DNA from: Bacteroidales bacterium
GTDB lineage: Bacteria > Bacteroidota > Bacteroidia > Bacteroidales > GCA-2748055
Direction: 5' to 3'
DNA: 10,206 nt
NCBI GenBank assembly: GCA_029934875.1
Contig: JAOZLK010000104.1
Span: forward strand, 1 to 10,206
Part shown: piece after piece, positions 1 to 7,286 of the stretch
Layout of the letters: each line of letters starts with the position of its first letter
Numbering within the stretch: the first letter of the stretch is position 1
Position numbers and translations under genes: made by a program
Notes under the pieces: generated by a model
What the model was told of the DNA's origin: nothing
What the model saw: only the letters and a program-made list of their open reading frames with translations
Database searches by the model: none

Positions 1-1
1 A

Positions 2-1249
2 GGAGAGGATTTCACCAGGTACGAGGGAGGAATCTATAGCTCGGAGTGGTTCTGGGCTAAGGTACTGCACGTGCTGCGAGCCGATTCTGTGGTAAGTGAG
101 CAGGCCTGGTCGTGGGTGGAACACTGCGACTGGATTCCCGCACTCCTGGTGGGGGATACCGATCCCCTGAAACTGAAGAGAAGCCGCTGTGCTGCCGGTC
201 ATAAAGCCATGTGGCATGAGAATTTCGAGGGTCTCCCTGAAGAGGATTTCCTGGTAAAGCTTGATCCGCTGCTTGGTGGATTAAAGGAGCGCCTCTTCAG
301 TGAAACTTATACCTGTGATGTGAAGGTTGGCACCCTGGGCGGGGAGTGGGTAGAAAAGCTTGGCTTGAGCGCCGGAGTCAGCATTGGAGCAGGGGCATTT
401 GACGCCCACCTGGGAGCGTTGGGAGCCGAGATTCAGCCTTACTATCTCAGCAAGGTCATGGGAACATCCACCTGCGATATGCTCATAGCCCCGGCCAATG
501 AGATAGGGGATAAGCTGGTGAGTGGAATCTGCGGCCAGGTGGATGGGTCGATCGTGCCGGGCATGGTCGGACTTGAAGCCGGCCAGTCAGCCTTTGGAGA
601 CATTTATGCATGGTTCAGAAATGTGTTGATGTGGCCAGTGGAAAATGTGGTAGGCAAGCTTGAGGGAGTGGATGCTGAAACCCGTGAGCTCATAAAAAAG
701 GAGTGCTCGGAAAAAATGATAGCAGAACTAAGCAAAGCCGCGGAGGGGATTGATCCTGAAGATTCATCCCTGCTTGCCCTGGATTGGATGAATGGGCGGC
801 GCACACCGGATGCCAATCAGAATCTAAAAGGAGCTATTATGGGGCTGACCCTGGGTTCCGATGCTCCTGGAATATTTCGGGCACTGGTGGAATCCACCGC
901 CTTCGGAGCAAAAATGATTGTTGATCGTTTTGTGGAAGAGGGAGTCAGAATTGACGGGGTCATTGCCCTGGGAGGTGTTGCAAAAAAGTCGCCCTTTGTG
1001 ATGCAGATTGTTGCCGACGTACTGAATATGCCCATCAAGGTGGCAAAGTCAGAGCAGGCAGTCGCACTGGGAACAGCCATGGCTGCAGCCGTTGTTGCAG
1101 GTGTTCATAAAAGCATACCAGGGGCACAGGCTGCAATGGGTGGGGGTTTTGAATGTGAATATCACCCCGATCCGGCGATGGTAAAAAAGTATGCCATCCT
1201 GTTTGAAAAGTACAGGCAGTTTGGGAATTTCATCGAATCAGAGACCTAG
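2..1249 (+). CDS. araB: Ribulokinase (FGGY carbohydrate kinase), 5'-truncated by the window edge
   Basis: Phosphorylates L-ribulose with ATP to L-ribulose 5-phosphate in cytoplasmic L-arabinose catabolism. The reading frame is open from base 2, so the gene starts upstream; about 415 codons are present against roughly 560 for the family, leaving about 145 N-terminal residues outside. The GTG at 71 is internal, because typical ribulokinase sequence (GGIYSSEWFWAK) precedes it. Visible marks are WVEHCDWIPALL, the SRCAAGHKAMWH segment typical of ribulokinases, GAFDAHLGALGA with the expected catalytic Asp at 401-403, the MGTSTCD stretch after it, and the FGGY C-terminal nucleotide-site loop GGVAKKSP (971-994). 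This combination separates it from xylulokinase and glycerol kinase. It ends 30 nt before the next gene, which has its own promoter candidate. Family assignment is firm; substrate is inferred from the family. Confidence 0.95.
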   Translation, partial: GEDFTRYEGGIYSSEWFWAKVLHVLRADSVVSEQAWSWVEHCDWIPALLVGDTDPLKLKRSRCAAGHKAMWHENFEGLPEEDFLVKLDPLLGGLKERLFSETYTCDVKVGTLGGEWVEKLGLSAGVSIGAGAFDAHLGALGAEIQPYYLSKVMGTSTCDMLIAPANEIGDKLVSGICGQVDGSIVPGMVGLEAGQSAFGDIYAWFRNVLMWPVENVVGKLEGVDAETRELIKKECSEKMIAELSKAAEGIDPEDSSLLALDWMNGRRTPDANQNLKGAIMGLTLGSDAPGIFRALVESTAFGAKMIVDRFVEEGVRIDGVIALGGVAKKSPFVMQIVADVLNMPIKVAKSEQAVALGTAMAAAVVAGVHKSIPGAQAAMGGGFECEYHPDPAMVKKYAILFEKYRQFGNFIESET

Positions 1250-1265
1250 TTTGGCCTGACATTTG

Positions 1266-1273
1266 TATCTTTG
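1266..1273 (+). promoter_or_regulatory. Bacteroidota-type -7 promoter element
   Basis: TATCTTTG matches the Bacteroidota -7 consensus TAnnTTTG at every fixed position. It lies just after the araB stop and would place a transcript start near 1278-1281. A -33 TTTG at the usual 19-21 nt spacing is not present (nearby TTTG copies at 1250 and 1262 are too close), so this is a partial match. If active, it would drive the operon from the exported barrel protein through pgl. Confidence 0.45.
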
Positions 1274-1279
1274 TATCAG

Positions 1280-1960
1280 ATGAACAAGTCATTTATATTA
1301 ATGAGGATATCATTTTTCATAGCTATCATTCTTTTGTCTGCACAGGTAACTTTTGGGCAGTCGGCTGAGGATGAGGTGATTCGTTTGAAGCAATCCATGG
1401 CAGAACAGGCGCTTGAGTCTCCTGCATCGGCTGAAACTGATTTTAATTCAGGTGAGGAGTCCATGCCAGAAAAGGATGGCATTCCCGGACACTGGAACTT
1501 CAACGTGGGCACCAGTTTTACTTATATGCACGGTTATGGCTCAGTAATGGGGCTCTATGCTGCCCCCACCTATACCCTGCCACTAAATGACAGATGGGCC
1601 CTGCACGGAGGCGTCATCGCTTCCAATTACACTGGTCTGGGAAGCATGCAGATGCCAGGAGGAGAACTTCAGTCATCAAATAATGTTTCAAGCCTGGCTG
1701 TTTTTGCTGCTGCTTCTTATAAAATGACCGACCGTCTGATGCTGCACGGATCGGGTGTAAAGAACCTTACTTCCTATCCCCTGATGCCCATGGCACCTGG
1801 TGTGATGGACAATCTTTCTTTAGGAGCCACCTATAAGCTGGGGGACAATGTTTTCATCGGAGCCTCAGTCAGTATCAACCAGGGTCACGGATACTACCAG
1901 TCACCTTCTTTTGGAGGGGCATCTTTCGGGGGACCGTTTGATACACCCTTTGGCTGGTAG
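1280..1960 (+). CDS. Small exported, probably outer-membrane beta-barrel protein of unknown function
   Basis: I do not recognise a named family. The 226-residue product has a Sec-type signal peptide: a hydrophobic stretch RISFFIAIILLSAQVTFG, with likely cleavage near Gln27. A low-complexity Ser/Glu/Ala-rich linker (about 28-68) follows. From about residue 72 come alternating aromatic/polar strands with turns (FNVGTSFTYMHGYG, LYAAPTYTLPLNDRWALHGGV, LSLGATYKLGDNVFIGASVSI), as in small porin-like barrels. It ends in a Gly/Phe-rich tail with an SFGG repeat and a final Trp, fitting a terminal aromatic recognised by the barrel assembly machinery. The start is uncertain: ATG 1280 would be nearly leaderless relative to the promoter at 1266, while ATG 1301 gives a neater signal peptide (MRISFF) and a leader of about 20 nt. 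PrsW follows after 2 nt, so the two are probably co-translated. Outer-membrane location is inferred. Confidence 0.75.
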   Translation: MNKSFILMRISFFIAIILLSAQVTFGQSAEDEVIRLKQSMAEQALESPASAETDFNSGEESMPEKDGIPGHWNFNVGTSFTYMHGYGSVMGLYAAPTYTLPLNDRWALHGGVIASNYTGLGSMQMPGGELQSSNNVSSLAVFAAASYKMTDRLMLHGSGVKNLTSYPLMPMAPGVMDNLSLGATYKLGDNVFIGASVSINQGHGYYQSPSFGGASFGGPFDTPFGW

Positions 1961-1962
1961 GC

Positions 1963-2640
1963 ATGGGGATTTTTCTCTCGGCCATCGCCCCGGTTTTCAT
2001 TCTTGCACTTTATATTTATTTCAGGGATAAGTACGAAAAGGAACCTTTGCTATTGCTGGCTAAGGCACTGGCATTTGGTATGCTTACCGTGATTCCAATC
2101 CTTTTCGTGGAGCGTTTTCTCATGGGAGTGATGCCTCCTTTGGGCAGGATTGGAGCTGCGGCCTACCAGGCCTTCCTGGTGGCTGGAACCAGCGAGGAGG
2201 TTTTTAAATTCCTGGCACTCTACCTGCTGATATGGAAGAGTCCAAGTTTCAATGAACAGTTTGACGGGATTGTTTATGCAGTATTCGTTTCCCTGGGTTT
2301 TGCTGCAGTGGAAAATGTGATGTATGTGATGGACGGTGGACTGGAGGTTGCAGCAGTGAGGGCTATCACAGCTGTTCCGGCTCATGCAATTTTCGGGATT
2401 ACCATGGGTTACTTTTTTGGAATTGCAAGACGGTACGAAGAGCTGAGAAAAGTCTACATGCAGCGTGCCCTGTGGGTTCCAATTTTACTTCATGGTATCT
2501 ACGATTTTATTCTGATGGTGGGAATTCCCTGGTTATTGGCTCTTTTCATTCCTTATGTAATCTACCTTTATATTGCAGGAGGCAGGAAACTGAAAATCCT
2601 TTCCGAGGCATCTGTTTTCAATCCGGAGCAATTTGATTAA
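1963..2640 (+). CDS. PrsW-family intramembrane metalloprotease/glutamic-type protease
   Basis: A polytopic membrane protein of 225 residues with about seven hydrophobic segments. PrsW family motifs appear in order: DKYEKEP after the first helix (22-28), SEE..KF (77-83) with the essential Glu pair Glu78-Glu79, FDGIVYA and GFAAVEN (100-118), His141 in PAHAIFGITMGYFFG, and LLHGIYD (175-181) with His177 and Asp181. All expected active-site positions are therefore intact. In Bacillus subtilis PrsW makes the first cut in anti-sigma factor RsiW. In Bacteroidota the substrate is generally not known, and no sigma/anti-sigma pair lies in this window. Its gene starts 2 nt after the barrel protein stop, which suggests translational coupling. 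The short charged C-terminal tail is probably cytoplasmic. Confidence 0.9.
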   Translation: MGIFLSAIAPVFILALYIYFRDKYEKEPLLLLAKALAFGMLTVIPILFVERFLMGVMPPLGRIGAAAYQAFLVAGTSEEVFKFLALYLLIWKSPSFNEQFDGIVYAVFVSLGFAAVENVMYVMDGGLEVAAVRAITAVPAHAIFGITMGYFFGIARRYEELRKVYMQRALWVPILLHGIYDFILMVGIPWLLALFIPYVIYLYIAGGRKLKILSEASVFNPEQFD

Positions 2641-2659
2641 CTTCGGGTAAACCCTTTAG

Positions 2660-3631
2660 ATGTGTATGTTCCATAGAAGGATATTGAATTTATTGATATT
2701 TGCGCTTCTTTTACCCGGATGCAAAGCAGATGAGACCGGAACCCAGGTGGGGACTTTTCACGCTAAAAGTGAGCGCTTCAGGGAGCTTGTCTCTCCGGAT
2801 GCTAAGGCGGAGCGAATAGGGATCAGGTTTGAATTCACCGAGGGTCCGACCATCTTGCCGGGCGGGGATCTTTTATTCAGTGATATTCCTGAAAATACCA
2901 TTTACCGTTTCCTGGGTAAGAAGTTTGAAGTGTTCCGTAAGCCCAGCATGAATGCCAACGGCCTGCTTGCACTCAGGGACGGCTCGGTGCTTGCCTGTGA
3001 ACATGGCTCAAGAAGCCTTACAAGAATTGCACCCGATGGTAGTGCCAGCATCCTGGCTGATAGTTTCAGGGGAAAAAGACTGAACAGCCCCAATGATCTT
3101 TGCCGGTCGAGCACGGGACTTATCTTTTTTACTGATCCCCCCTGGGGTCTGCCGGAGCGGAATGAGGACCCTGCAAAGGAGCTCCCTTTCAATGGGGTGT
3201 ATATGCTCATAAATGGTGAGCTTTCATTAATAGACAGTACCCTTTCCTGGCCCAATGGCATAGCCCTTTCTCCCGATGAACGCTACCTTTATGTGGCAAA
3301 CTTTGAGGGTAGTCCCAGTTCGGATTCCAGTGAATGGGAAGCTTTCTGGATGAAGTATGAACTTGATTCCCGTGGGAAGGTAATAAGCAGATCCAGATTC
3401 TTTGAGGCTCCGGATCTTTCCCTGCCGGGAGGACCTGATGGAATGAAGGTCGACAAAAATGGAAACCTGTTTGCGACAGGGCCGGGTGGAATCCTGGTGA
3501 TCGCACCCGATGGGGAGCACCTGGGGACCATCGGTCTTCCCCTGCCTGCTTCGAACCTGGCCTTTGGCCCGGGAGAAAAAATACTATATGTTACTGCCCG
3601 TTCGACCCTTGTAAGGATCAAATTAAGGTAG
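2660..3631 (+). CDS. SMP-30/gluconolactonase-family lipoprotein
   Basis: A 323-residue six-bladed beta-propeller of the SMP-30/gluconolactonase/LRE family, which hydrolyses sugar lactones such as D-glucono-1,5-lactone with a bound divalent metal. The N terminus is a lipoprotein signal with lipobox LLPGC, placing lipidated Cys21 after an Arg-Arg and hydrophobic stretch. The mature protein is therefore predicted to be membrane-anchored outside the cytoplasm. Metal-site candidates are Glu61 (TEGPT), Asn145 (LNSPND), Asn199 (SWPNG) and Asp260 (GGPDGMKVD), the usual positions. It sits 19 nt after prsW and 20 nt before zwf, inside a likely operon. The zwf/pgl setting supports a sugar-lactone substrate, but other lactonase or esterase substrates occur in this family and the exact one is unknown. 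Confidence 0.85.
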   Translation: MCMFHRRILNLLIFALLLPGCKADETGTQVGTFHAKSERFRELVSPDAKAERIGIRFEFTEGPTILPGGDLLFSDIPENTIYRFLGKKFEVFRKPSMNANGLLALRDGSVLACEHGSRSLTRIAPDGSASILADSFRGKRLNSPNDLCRSSTGLIFFTDPPWGLPERNEDPAKELPFNGVYMLINGELSLIDSTLSWPNGIALSPDERYLYVANFEGSPSSDSSEWEAFWMKYELDSRGKVISRSRFFEAPDLSLPGGPDGMKVDKNGNLFATGPGGILVIAPDGEHLGTIGLPLPASNLAFGPGEKILYVTARSTLVRIKLR

Positions 3632-3651
3632 CGACTTACTAATAAAAGTAC

Positions 3652-5145
3652 ATGAACAGAACTTCGGATCATATACTGGTAATTTTTGGTGCATCGGGCG
3701 ACCTGACAAGGAGAAAGTTGATACCTGCCCTGGCTGAACTGAAAAAACTAAAGCTTTTGCCAAATAATTTTGCGGTGCTGGGCATTGGCAGAACCGTATA
3801 CAGCGATTCATCCTACCGCGACATGATTTCAAGTCACCTGGAGGAGAGGAGTGATGTGCTTGAGATGCTCTATTATCATGCCATGGACCCTGAAAAGAGC
3901 GAGGATTATCCCGGGCTTCAAAAACGGCTTGAGGAACTTAAAGGCCAACTGAAGATTGATGCAAACTACATCTTCTACCTTGCTACGCCGCCTTCACTCT
4001 ATGGCGTTATTCCCACCAGTTTAGCTGATATAGGACTTCTCTCAGAGGATAATGGCTTCTGGAAAAGGGTGATCATCGAGAAGCCTTTTGGAACTGACAT
4101 TGATTCTGCCCGGGAGTTAAATTCCAGCTTGTTAATGCAGCTGAAAGAACATCAGATATACCGCATCGATCATTACCTGGGGAAGGAGACTGTTCAGAAC
4201 GTATTGGTAACCCGCTTCTCAAACGGGATTTTTGAGCCCCTGTGGAACCGGAATTTCATCCATCATGTGGAGATAACTTCTTCGGAAAGTCTTGGGGTAG
4301 GAACCAGGGGTGGCTATTATGACCATTCGGGGGCACTCAGAGACATGTTACAAAACCACCTCCTGCAACTGGTGGGACTGGTGGCCATGGAGCCACCCAC
4401 GGTGATCAGTTCTGATGCCATACGAAATGAGGTCTTAAAAGTGTTTCAGTCATTCAGGACCATTGAGGGTGAAGATATTGAGAGACACGTGATTCGCGGG
4501 CAATATATCTCTTCTCACGTTCGAGGTGAAAGCATGGCGGGCTACAGAGACGAGAAGGGTGTTCCCGGGGAAAGCCGGACTGAAACATTTGTGGCCGTGA
4601 AGTTGTTTATTGATAACTGGAGGTGGGGGGGAGTTCCCTTTTATATCAGGACGGGAAAGAGGTTGCCAAACCGGGTTACGGAGATTGTGGTGCATTTTAA
4701 TCCTACACCCCACACCCTTTTTGCAAGCGAAGGTACCGGCAACAGGAATCAGCTGGTAATCCGGATCCAGCCCGATGAGGGAATTTTGTTGAAGTTCGGG
4801 ATGAAGGAGCAGGGTGCCGGATTCAAAGTACAGGAGGCAAACATGGATTTTCTTTATAAGGATTTATCGGACAGCTATATTCCTGAAGCATACCAACGGC
4901 TTTTGCTTGATTGTATGCAGGGAGATAGTACACTCTATGCCCGGGGCGATGCCGTTGAGGCAGCATGGCGTTTTGTGGATCCCATTCTGAAAGCCTGGCA
5001 GAACGACCCGGCTATTCCTCTTCATGGTTACCCCTGTGGCACCTGGGGTCCTGAAATGGCAGATAGTATGATTGAAGGGGCCGAATATACCTGGAGGTAT
5101 CCTTGTAAGAACCTGGCCGATGACGGCCTGTATTGTGAATTGTAA
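3652..5145 (+). CDS. zwf: Glucose-6-phosphate 1-dehydrogenase
   Basis: Oxidises D-glucose 6-phosphate to 6-phospho-D-glucono-1,5-lactone, reducing NADP(+) (or NAD(+)), as the first step of the cytoplasmic oxidative pentose phosphate pathway. At 497 residues it is full length for bacterial enzymes. The Rossmann motif IFGASGDLTRRKL spans 11-23, EKPFG is at 143-147, the signature RIDHYLGKETVQN at 171-183 carries the substrate-binding Asp-His pair, the likely catalytic base is His236 in MLQNHLLQL, and RTGKRLP is at 333-339. ATG 3652 is right for the family N terminus and is preceded by an A-rich stretch rather than a Shine-Dalgarno. Its stop overlaps the pgl start as TAATG, indicating coupled translation. 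No 6-phosphogluconate dehydrogenase gene is adjacent, although gnd often accompanies zwf and pgl. Confidence 0.98.
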   Translation: MNRTSDHILVIFGASGDLTRRKLIPALAELKKLKLLPNNFAVLGIGRTVYSDSSYRDMISSHLEERSDVLEMLYYHAMDPEKSEDYPGLQKRLEELKGQLKIDANYIFYLATPPSLYGVIPTSLADIGLLSEDNGFWKRVIIEKPFGTDIDSARELNSSLLMQLKEHQIYRIDHYLGKETVQNVLVTRFSNGIFEPLWNRNFIHHVEITSSESLGVGTRGGYYDHSGALRDMLQNHLLQLVGLVAMEPPTVISSDAIRNEVLKVFQSFRTIEGEDIERHVIRGQYISSHVRGESMAGYRDEKGVPGESRTETFVAVKLFIDNWRWGGVPFYIRTGKRLPNRVTEIVVHFNPTPHTLFASEGTGNRNQLVIRIQPDEGILLKFGMKEQGAGFKVQEANMDFLYKDLSDSYIPEAYQRLLLDCMQGDSTLYARGDAVEAAWRFVDPILKAWQNDPAIPLHGYPCGTWGPEMADSMIEGAEYTWRYPCKNLADDGLYCEL

Positions 5146-5873
5146 TGCACAGAAGACGACACTATATCTACCCGGACCTGGATACTATGGCCGCTGCCTT
5201 TGTATGTGATGTAACCCGTTTCCTTCATGAAAGCAGCAATGAAGATAAAACTGTAAATATTGCACTTTCGGGAGGCTCAACCCCGCAGTCGGTTTTCCAG
5301 CAGCTGGCCAGGGTTAATTTACTCGAGGAGTGGGAGCATGTTCATCTCTACTGGGGTGATGAGCGCTGTGTATCCATAGTGAATCCCGAAAGTAATTATG
5401 GGAATACAAAGGATTTGTTCCTGGACCCACTGGCCTATCCCGAGGAGAGGGTGCACCGCATCATAGGTGAGGCAGATCCGGAAGAGGAGGCAGAACGCTA
5501 CGGCCAGCTTCTCCTTGACCAGCTTCCCGTAAGGAATGGTTACCCGGTATTTGACTGGATCTGGCTGGGTCTGGGTGAAGACGGACATACGGCCTCAATT
5601 TTTCCTGACCAGATTGGGCAATGGACCTCTAAAAAACCCTGTGTGGTTGCAAAGCATCCGCAGACCGGGCAAAAAAGGGTTTCTATCACCGGTGGTGTGA
5701 TCAACGCTGCCCACAGGGTGGCCTTCCTGGTAGCCGGGAAGTCAAAATCCAGGGTGGTGAATGAGATTGTTATGAAGGAAGGAGACTACCTCGATTATCC
5801 GGCTTTTTATGTTGCTCCCCACTCTGGGTATATTGAATGGTACCTGGATATGGAGGCCACAAGCTGGATGTAA
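5145..5873 (+). CDS. pgl: 6-phosphogluconolactonase (DevB/Pgl type)
   Basis: Hydrolyses 6-phosphoglucono-1,5-lactone, the product of Zwf, to 6-phosphogluconate in the cytoplasm. The 242-residue protein has the full NagB/Pgl-fold signature: LSGGSTP (41-47, phosphate-binding loop), YWGDERCV (69-76), SNYG (83-86) and GLGEDGHTASIFP (142-154) with the catalytic His148. There is no signal peptide, in contrast to the SMP-30 lactonase two genes upstream. The start ATG shares one base with the zwf stop (TAATG), so ribosomes finishing zwf probably re-initiate here. This is the last gene of the apparent operon; about 70 nt separate it from kynU. Confidence 0.97.
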   Translation: MHRRRHYIYPDLDTMAAAFVCDVTRFLHESSNEDKTVNIALSGGSTPQSVFQQLARVNLLEEWEHVHLYWGDERCVSIVNPESNYGNTKDLFLDPLAYPEERVHRIIGEADPEEEAERYGQLLLDQLPVRNGYPVFDWIWLGLGEDGHTASIFPDQIGQWTSKKPCVVAKHPQTGQKRVSITGGVINAAHRVAFLVAGKSKSRVVNEIVMKEGDYLDYPAFYVAPHSGYIEWYLDMEATSWM

Positions 5874-5896
5874 GCTCTTTTCATGGCACTCTTTTT

Positions 5897-5926
5897 TTTG
5901 ATATCCTTTCTTTGTTATTACCTTGC
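5897..5926 (+). promoter_or_regulatory. Weak promoter candidate for kynU
   Basis: The 70-nt gap between pgl and kynU contains a T-rich stretch with TTTG at 5897-5900 and, 18 nt further on, TACCTTGC at 5919-5926, a partial match to the Bacteroidota TAnnTTTG -7 element. Spacing is one base short of the usual 19-21 and two -7 positions differ. The T-run at 5892-5899 has no convincing hairpin before it, so I do not call it a terminator. kynU could equally be read through from pgl. Confidence 0.25.
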
Positions 5927-5943
5927 AAGATAGGCTTAAATTG

Positions 5944-7224
5944 ATGACAGCACCTTTTACCCTTTCACATGCCCGCTGCCTGGATGAGGAGGATCAGCTC
6001 AAATCCTTCAGGGAGCGATTTGTAATTACTGATCCCTCACTGATCTACCTGGATGGGAATTCCCTGGGTCGCTTACCTGTCGCTACGGTTAAATACCTTG
6101 ACAAGGCAATCAAGGAGCAATGGGGAGATCGCCTGATACGCAGCTGGAACGAAGGTTGGTACCAGCAGAGTATGCGCCTTGGTAAGAAGATTGCGCAGAT
6201 TATAGGAGCCAGGGCCGATGAGGTGATTCTATCCGATTCAACCTCTGTAAATCTCTACAAGCTTGCCTACGGAGCCCTGAAGCTTCAGGAGGGCAGGGTG
6301 GACATTATTTCGGATGATCTTAATTTCCCCTCCGATCTCTATGTCTTACAGGGCCTGGTAAAACAATTTGATAACAAACATACCCTCCGCTTGCTTAAAT
6401 CGTCCGATGGAATCTCTGCAGATCTGACCGAACTGCTAAGGATGTTCAGCAAGCAAACCGCCTTGATAAGCCTGTCACATGTGACCTTCAAAAGTGCCTA
6501 CCTCTATGATATGGAGAAGGTAAGTGAACTGGCTCATATGCATGGGGCCCTGGTTCTCTGGGACCTGAGCCATTCAGTGGGTGCCCTGCCCATCAGTCTG
6601 AAAAAGTCAAATGCCGACCTGGCGGTGGGGAGTACATACAAATACCTGAATGGCGGTCCGGGATCTCCTGCTTTTCTATATGTAAGGAAAGATTTGCAGG
6701 AGAAAATGCAAAATCCCATTCAGGGATGGTTCGGTGAAAGGAATCCCTTTGATTTTAAACTAAACTACCGTTCATCAAGTGGGATACGTAAATACCTTAC
6801 CGGAACGCCCCCGGTGCTTTCTGTCTCGGGTCTGGAACCCGCCCTGGATATGGTGCTGGAGGCTGGAATAGGCGCCATCAGGTCTAAAAGTGTTGCACAG
6901 GGAGAATACCTGATTCAACTGGCATCTAAATGGCTGTATAAGCCAGGGTTCAGGCTGGGATCGCCCGAGTTTAATGAAAAACGAGGTTCCCATGTATCGC
7001 TCAAACATGCTGAGGGTTTCCGGATTTGCAAAGCATTGCTGGATCCGGATGTGGGTGAATCTGTGGTTGTTCCTGATTTCCGTGAACCCAACAATATGCG
7101 CTTTGGGATTACCCCCCTCTATACCACGTATGAGGAGATATTCCTTGCTATGAAGAAGCTAAAGTTGATTATGGAGGAGAAGATTTATGAGCGCTATCCT
7201 TCGACCCGTGGAAAAGTCACATAA
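5944..7224 (+). CDS. kynU: Kynureninase
   Basis: A pyridoxal-phosphate enzyme that cleaves L-kynurenine to anthranilate plus L-alanine, or 3-hydroxykynurenine to 3-hydroxyanthranilate in tryptophan breakdown or de novo NAD synthesis. With ATG 5944 it has 426 residues, normal for the family. Key features are YLDGNSLGRLP (35-45), SDSTSVN (98-104), NFPSD (127-131, cofactor stacking Phe), WDLSHSVGALP (206-216, Asp207 facing the pyridine nitrogen), the Schiff-base Lys233 in STYKYLNGGPG, GWFGE (261-265), and the C-terminal NNMRFGITPLY. An in-frame TTG at 5923 would add seven unsupported residues. No other kynurenine-pathway gene (kmo, haao, tdo) is visible, so its pathway role cannot be set from context. 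A truncated dehydrogenase start follows after 11 nt. Confidence 0.95.
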   Translation: MTAPFTLSHARCLDEEDQLKSFRERFVITDPSLIYLDGNSLGRLPVATVKYLDKAIKEQWGDRLIRSWNEGWYQQSMRLGKKIAQIIGARADEVILSDSTSVNLYKLAYGALKLQEGRVDIISDDLNFPSDLYVLQGLVKQFDNKHTLRLLKSSDGISADLTELLRMFSKQTALISLSHVTFKSAYLYDMEKVSELAHMHGALVLWDLSHSVGALPISLKKSNADLAVGSTYKYLNGGPGSPAFLYVRKDLQEKMQNPIQGWFGERNPFDFKLNYRSSSGIRKYLTGTPPVLSVSGLEPALDMVLEAGIGAIRSKSVAQGEYLIQLASKWLYKPGFRLGSPEFNEKRGSHVSLKHAEGFRICKALLDPDVGESVVVPDFREPNNMRFGITPLYTTYEEIFLAMKKLKLIMEEKIYERYPSTRGKVT

Positions 7225-7235
7225 TATTATTTCCA

Positions 7236-7286
7236 ATGAGTAAAATTCTTGTTTTGGGTGCTGGCCTGGTAGGAAAGGGTAAGTGA
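7236..7286 (+). pseudogene. 5' remnant of a Rossmann-fold dehydrogenase, probably saccharopine-dehydrogenase-like
   Basis: An ATG 11 nt after the kynU stop begins MSKILVLGAGLVGKGK and then hits TGA. The first 14 residues are a textbook Rossmann beta-alpha start with GAGLVG as the dinucleotide loop, and they closely resemble the N terminus of saccharopine-dehydrogenase-family proteins. The rest of the gene is absent: the sequence changes at about 7275-7280 into the 3' flank of the opposite-strand isomerase. The TGA directly abuts the isomerase stop codon, so it probably lies in foreign flanking sequence. Before the break the gene was probably co-transcribed with kynU. Family identity from 14 residues is tentative; truncation of some NAD(P)-binding enzyme is more certain. 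Confidence 0.55.
7274..7286. other. Left join: dehydrogenase start meets isomerase 3' flank
   Basis: Left of this point the + strand encodes the beginning of a dehydrogenase. Right of it lies the end of an oppositely oriented isomerase gene, whose stop is at 7287-7289. No inverted repeats, target-site duplication or transposase are seen at the join. The exact break cannot be placed closer than about ten bases by eye. It could be a genuine recombination point or an assembly or amplification chimera. Confidence 0.6.

Noticed and set aside
2645..2659. GGG-TAAA-CCC followed by TTT as a terminator between prsW and the SMP-30 gene
   Set aside because: A three-base stem is too weak, and the 19-nt gap within a same-strand run argues for continued transcription.
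5873..5900. T-run after pgl as a rho-independent terminator
   Set aside because: No stable GC-rich stem precedes the T-run; the only pairing is a 4-bp AGCT repeat.
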